Below are positions 61,206 to 64,000 of a DNA stretch of 64,000 nucleotides, piece after piece (the first letter of the stretch is position 1; the number at the start of each line of letters is the position of its first letter). Source of the stretch: Teredinibacter franksiae (lineage in GTDB: Bacteria; Pseudomonadota; Gammaproteobacteria; Pseudomonadales; Cellvibrionaceae). A model generated the notes under the pieces. That model searched no databases. It saw only the letters and a program-made list of their open reading frames with translations, and was not told the DNA's origin. The translations under genes were made by a program, and so were the position numbers. The stretch lies in assembly GCF_014218805.1 (NCBI RefSeq), contig NZ_JACJUV010000001.1, positions 3,670,501 through 3,734,500 of the forward strand. The letters are read 5' to 3'.

Positions 61206-63346
61206 TGCGCAGCTTTTATCTTGCTCCAACTACTTCAGGTACCGGGTTAACGTCGGCGTGTCTCGGTTTGGTTCGTGCTCTTGATCAAATTGGCGTGCGC
61301 GTAGCCTTCTTTAAACCCGTTGCACAAATTTACGGTTCCGATTCCGGTTCTACTCGCTCTACCGAGCTGATTAAGCAGACGGTAGGTTTGCAATCTGGTG
61401 ATTCGGTAAGCCTTTCCTATGCTCAACAGAAAGTGGCGAACGGCGATTTTGACACGCTTATGGAAGAAGTGATTACTAACTATCAGGTGTCCTGTGGTGA
61501 TGCTGATGTGATGGTGATCGAAGGCTTGGTGCCGCGCCCAAATGAAGACTACATTGCGCGCTTGAACCAGCGCATGGCGGCTACATTGGGCAGTGAAGTT
61601 ATTATTGTGACCGCCAAAAAGCACTACACCTCCGCTGAGTGGAGCGAGCGTATTAATATTACCGCCAGTATATTCGGCGGTTTTGATAACCCACGTTTGC
61701 TTGGTTGTATCATCAATAAAGTGGGGGCACCGCCTAAGGGCAATAAGCGTGTTTCTGCTGATGACAACGTTAGCGGTTGGGAAGTACAGGAACGTAGCTT
61801 TGAAGATTTCAAACGGAAAACGCCGGTATTCAACCACAAGAATTTTCGTTGCTTGGGTATTATTCATTGGAACCCACATTTTGTTGCGCCGCGTACACAG
61901 GATATTGCCAATAGTGTAAGTGCCCGTATTGTGAATGCGGGGCAAATGGACACACGCCGTGTGAGCAACGTTGTGCTTTGTGCCCGTACTGTTCCCAATA
62001 TGCTCTACGCCCTAAAGGCGGGAACCTTGATTGTTACCCCGGGTGACCGTATCGATATTTTACTCGCGGCCTCCCAAGCCGTGCTTAACGGCGTGCCGCT
62101 TGCGGGCATTCTTTTTACCGGCGAAATGGTACCCGACGAGAAGGTTTTACAGCTTTGCCGTGGAGCCTTTAATACCGGGTTACCTGTGCTTGTTACGCGT
62201 TATGACTCACTCGAAACCGTTCAGTTGCTGGATGGCATGAATAACGAAGTGCCAGCCGATGACGTACCCCGCATGCTGGAGGTAATGGATGAGGTCGCTC
62301 GCTCCATTGATATTAAATGGTTGGCGGAGCGTGCCGCGCTGCCTCAGGATTCACGCATGTCACCCCCGGCTTTCCGCCATCATCTAATGACTTTGGCGCA
62401 GAGTGCAGCAAAGAAAATTGTGCTGCCCGAGGGCAACGAACCGCGTACTATTCAGGCCGCTATTGAATGTACTCGACGTAAAATTGCGCAGTGTTTATTG
62501 CTGGGTGATCGCGAAGAAATTACTCTGGTTGCAGAGGCCAATGGTCTGGTGCTGCCAGACGACATTGAAATTCTTGACCCTGCGACCATTCGCCCGCGCT
62601 ATATTCAGCCAATGATGGAGTTGCGTAAACACAAAGATGTGAGTGCGCCCCAGGCCGAAGCCTTGCTGGAAGACAAAGTGGTACTTGGCACCATGATGTT
62701 GGCTCAAGACGAAGTGGATGGTTTGGTGAGTGGCGCAGTGCACACCACCGCCAACACCATTCGCCCAGCCTTGCAGCTCATCAAAACACGCGACGACACC
62801 CGTCTGGTATCCTCCATTTTCTTCATGTTGATGCCGGATCAAGTGCTGGTATACGGCGATTGTGCGGTTAACCCCAACCCCAATGCGGAGGATTTGGCTG
62901 ATATTGCTATCAGTTCGGCCGATTCGGCTAAGGCCTTTGGAATTGAGCCGCGAGTAGCGATGATCAGTTACTCCACGGGGGTTTCCGGGGTGGGTAGCGA
63001 CGTGGATAAGGTGCGCGAAGCAACAGAAATTGCGCGCAAATTGCGTCCAGATCTGGTCATTGACGGCCCACTGCAATATGATGCAGCCGCAATTGCCAGC
63101 GTGGCGGCGTCAAAAGCGCCCGATAGTCCAGTGGCAGGTAAAGCAACTGTATTTGTCTTCCCGGATTTAAACACGGGGAACACTACCTACAAGGCGGTGC
63201 AGCGAAGCGCCAATGTTGTCAGCGTTGGCCCGGTTCTACAGGGATTGAAGAAGCCGGTGAATGATTTGAGTCGCGGTGCTCTGGTGGAAGATATTGTCTA
63301 CACCATCGCCCTCACAGCAATACAGGCAGAACAAAATAATAATTAG
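61205..63346 (+). CDS. pta: Phosphate acetyltransferase (long, DRTGG-containing form)
   Basis: A 713-residue enzyme converting acetyl-CoA and phosphate to acetyl phosphate. The N-terminal region (about 1-190) is P-loop-like (YLAPTTSGTGLTSACLGLVRAL, MVIEGLVPR), the DRTGG region about 210-330 (VVLCARTVPNMLYALKAGTLIVTPGDR), and the C-terminal catalytic domain about 385-710 has KIVLPEGNEPRTIQAA, GTMMLAQDEVDGLVSGAVHTTANTIRPALQLI and VFPDLNTGNTTYKAVQR. With ackA (one-base overlap) it forms the acetate overflow/assimilation operon. Confidence 0.93.
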   Translation: MRSFYLAPTTSGTGLTSACLGLVRALDQIGVRVAFFKPVAQIYGSDSGSTRSTELIKQTVGLQSGDSVSLSYAQQKVANGDFDTLMEEVITNYQVSCGDADVMVIEGLVPRPNEDYIARLNQRMAATLGSEVIIVTAKKHYTSAEWSERINITASIFGGFDNPRLLGCIINKVGAPPKGNKRVSADDNVSGWEVQERSFEDFKRKTPVFNHKNFRCLGIIHWNPHFVAPRTQDIANSVSARIVNAGQMDTRRVSNVVLCARTVPNMLYALKAGTLIVTPGDRIDILLAASQAVLNGVPLAGILFTGEMVPDEKVLQLCRGAFNTGLPVLVTRYDSLETVQLLDGMNNEVPADDVPRMLEVMDEVARSIDIKWLAERAALPQDSRMSPPAFRHHLMTLAQSAAKKIVLPEGNEPRTIQAAIECTRRKIAQCLLLGDREEITLVAEANGLVLPDDIEILDPATIRPRYIQPMMELRKHKDVSAPQAEALLEDKVVLGTMMLAQDEVDGLVSGAVHTTANTIRPALQLIKTRDDTRLVSSIFFMLMPDQVLVYGDCAVNPNPNAEDLADIAISSADSAKAFGIEPRVAMISYSTGVSGVGSDVDKVREATEIARKLRPDLVIDGPLQYDAAAIASVAASKAPDSPVAGKATVFVFPDLNTGNTTYKAVQRSANVVSVGPVLQGLKKPVNDLSRGALVEDIVYTIALTAIQAEQNNN

Positions 63347-63453
63347 CCCATAGAAACGTTGCGCTGTTGGAGGGAAGTGCAGGTATAGCCCATAGCATAA
63401 GGGCTAAACACCTGTGCCAACCCGCCGCATTACATGATTGAAATCTTCTCAGG

Positions 63454-63490
63454 AACCGCGAGGGGTCATCCCGCGCGGTTTGTTTGTCTG
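63454..63490 (+). terminator. Possible terminator after pta
   Basis: AACCGCG (63454-63460) pairs with CGCGGTT (63474-63480), enclosing GGG/CCC, then TGTTTGTC. The T run is short. Lies 108 bases after the pta stop and about 26 before gltB. Confidence 0.55.
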
Positions 63491-63515
63491 AGAAATATGA
63501 AATACGAGAATGTTT

Positions 63516-64000
63516 ATGAGAGAAAAAGAGCAGTCGCAAGGACTCTACCATCCTGATTTTGAGCACGATGCCTGCGGTATCGGCTTTGTGGCTAACCTGA
63601 AAAGCCGTGGGTCTCACGAGATTGTGCGCAATGCGCTCACCATGCTTACCTGCATGGAGCACCGCGGTGGTACCGGTTACGACGTAAATAGCGGCGATGG
63701 CGCCGGTATTCTTATTCAGATCCCTCACGATTTCTTGGCCGAAGAAACGGTCAAGCTGGGCTTTGAGTTGCCCGCTGTGGGTGATTACGGCGTGGGTATG
63801 GTTTTTTTCCCGCAGAGCGACGATCACGCAAACCAGTGTCGCAGTGTTTTCGAGTCTATTATGGCCAAGATGGGCCTTAGCTCACTGGGCTATCGCAGTG
63901 TGCCGGGCGATAATTCCAGCCTAGGCTACGCGGCACGCGAAACCGAGCCAAAAATTGAGCAGGTGTTTATCGCCAAGCCTGAAGGCTTGAGCCAGCAGGA
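63516..64000 (+). CDS. gltB: Glutamate synthase large subunit, N-terminal part (partial)
   Basis: The frame runs off the window after 161 residues. MREKEQSQGLYHPDFEHDACGIGFVANL: the DACGIGF sequence carries the nucleophile Cys of the class II glutamine amidotransferase domain, exposed after propeptide removal. LTMLTCMEHRGGTGYDVNSGDGAGILIQIPHDF is the standard GltB N-terminal segment. NADPH-dependent glutamate synthase makes glutamate from glutamine and 2-oxoglutarate. ATG 63516 lies after a weak AGAA-type ribosome-binding site. Confidence 0.93.
   Translation, partial: MREKEQSQGLYHPDFEHDACGIGFVANLKSRGSHEIVRNALTMLTCMEHRGGTGYDVNSGDGAGILIQIPHDFLAEETVKLGFELPAVGDYGVGMVFFPQSDDHANQCRSVFESIMAKMGLSSLGYRSVPGDNSSLGYAARETEPKIEQVFIAKPEGLSQQ

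Noticed and set aside
61247-61945. 232-codon antisense frame over pta (and 193 codons at 62495-63076)
   Set aside because: Mirror frames of the strong pta coding sequence; no motif or start signal supports them.
1-64000. CRISPR arrays, prophage or IS transposase genes
   Set aside because: None found; the repeat copies are dispersed with non-uniform spacing and no spacers or transposase, so neither CRISPR nor an IS is called.

Overview
The window reads as chromosome of a marine or wood/algae-associated gammaproteobacterium that degrades polysaccharides. A Cellvibrionaceae-type relative (Saccharophagus/Teredinibacter/Cellvibrio-like) is my best guess, inferred from gene content only: a lipoprotein GH10 xylanase, a GH31 glycosidase, three large TonB-dependent receptors, a PEP-CTERM protein, a RegB/RegA redox pair and a long-form isocitrate lyase. 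No rRNA, tRNA, CRISPR array, phage or recognisable IS transposase was seen.

Layout. 1-4.4 kb: end of a periplasmic binding-type protein, SOS gene yebG under a consensus LexA box, a DTW-domain tRNA-modifying enzyme, a lipoprotein, a rhomboid protease and a gene-poor, hairpin-rich stretch. 4.4-11.8 kb: a chemoreceptor, a response regulator carrying a transmembrane helix, RegB/RegA, a MATE exporter and a porin-like protein. 11.8-13.75 kb: arsR-arsC-acr3 operon with an operator-like palindrome. 14.2-20.7 kb: an operon of DUF4956 membrane protein, a 1294-residue CotH-kinase protein with ILEI-like and beta-helix regions, a VTC-type polyphosphate polymerase domain protein, a phosphoesterase-like lipoprotein and a small secreted protein. 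This is the best candidate for an undescribed system. 20.9-27.7 kb: GH10 xylanase, then divergent TonB receptor-YfiR-GGDEF/EAL operon. 28.5-46.5 kb: HDAC-like deacetylase, GH31 glycosidase boxed by two inverted copies of a repeat, small genes, two more TonB receptors, a broken BNR-4 gene, a DUF4380 lipoprotein, a PEP-CTERM protein and a degenerate histidine kinase. 46.6-64 kb: an EF-G paralogue, the glyoxylate shunt (DUF3612 regulator, glcB, aceA), metE/metR, a CWC zinc-finger-like protein, ackA-pta and the start of gltB.

The main signal not explained by genes is a family of five dispersed intergenic elements of about 160-260 bp (29430-29636, 31892-32152, 32284-32443, 55404-55657, 59431-59682). 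They have GGGCACC-type inverted termini and, in the best copy, a conserved internal hairpin, so they look like MITEs. Two of them, in opposite orientation, flank the GH31 gene within a few bases of its start and stop codons.

Themes linking the genes are polysaccharide uptake and degradation (xylanase, GH31, TonB receptors), c-di-GMP and redox signalling, envelope phosphorylation/polyphosphate chemistry, and acetate/C2 metabolism (ackA-pta, glyoxylate bypass). All functional assignments come from reading translated sequence by eye; no database search was run.
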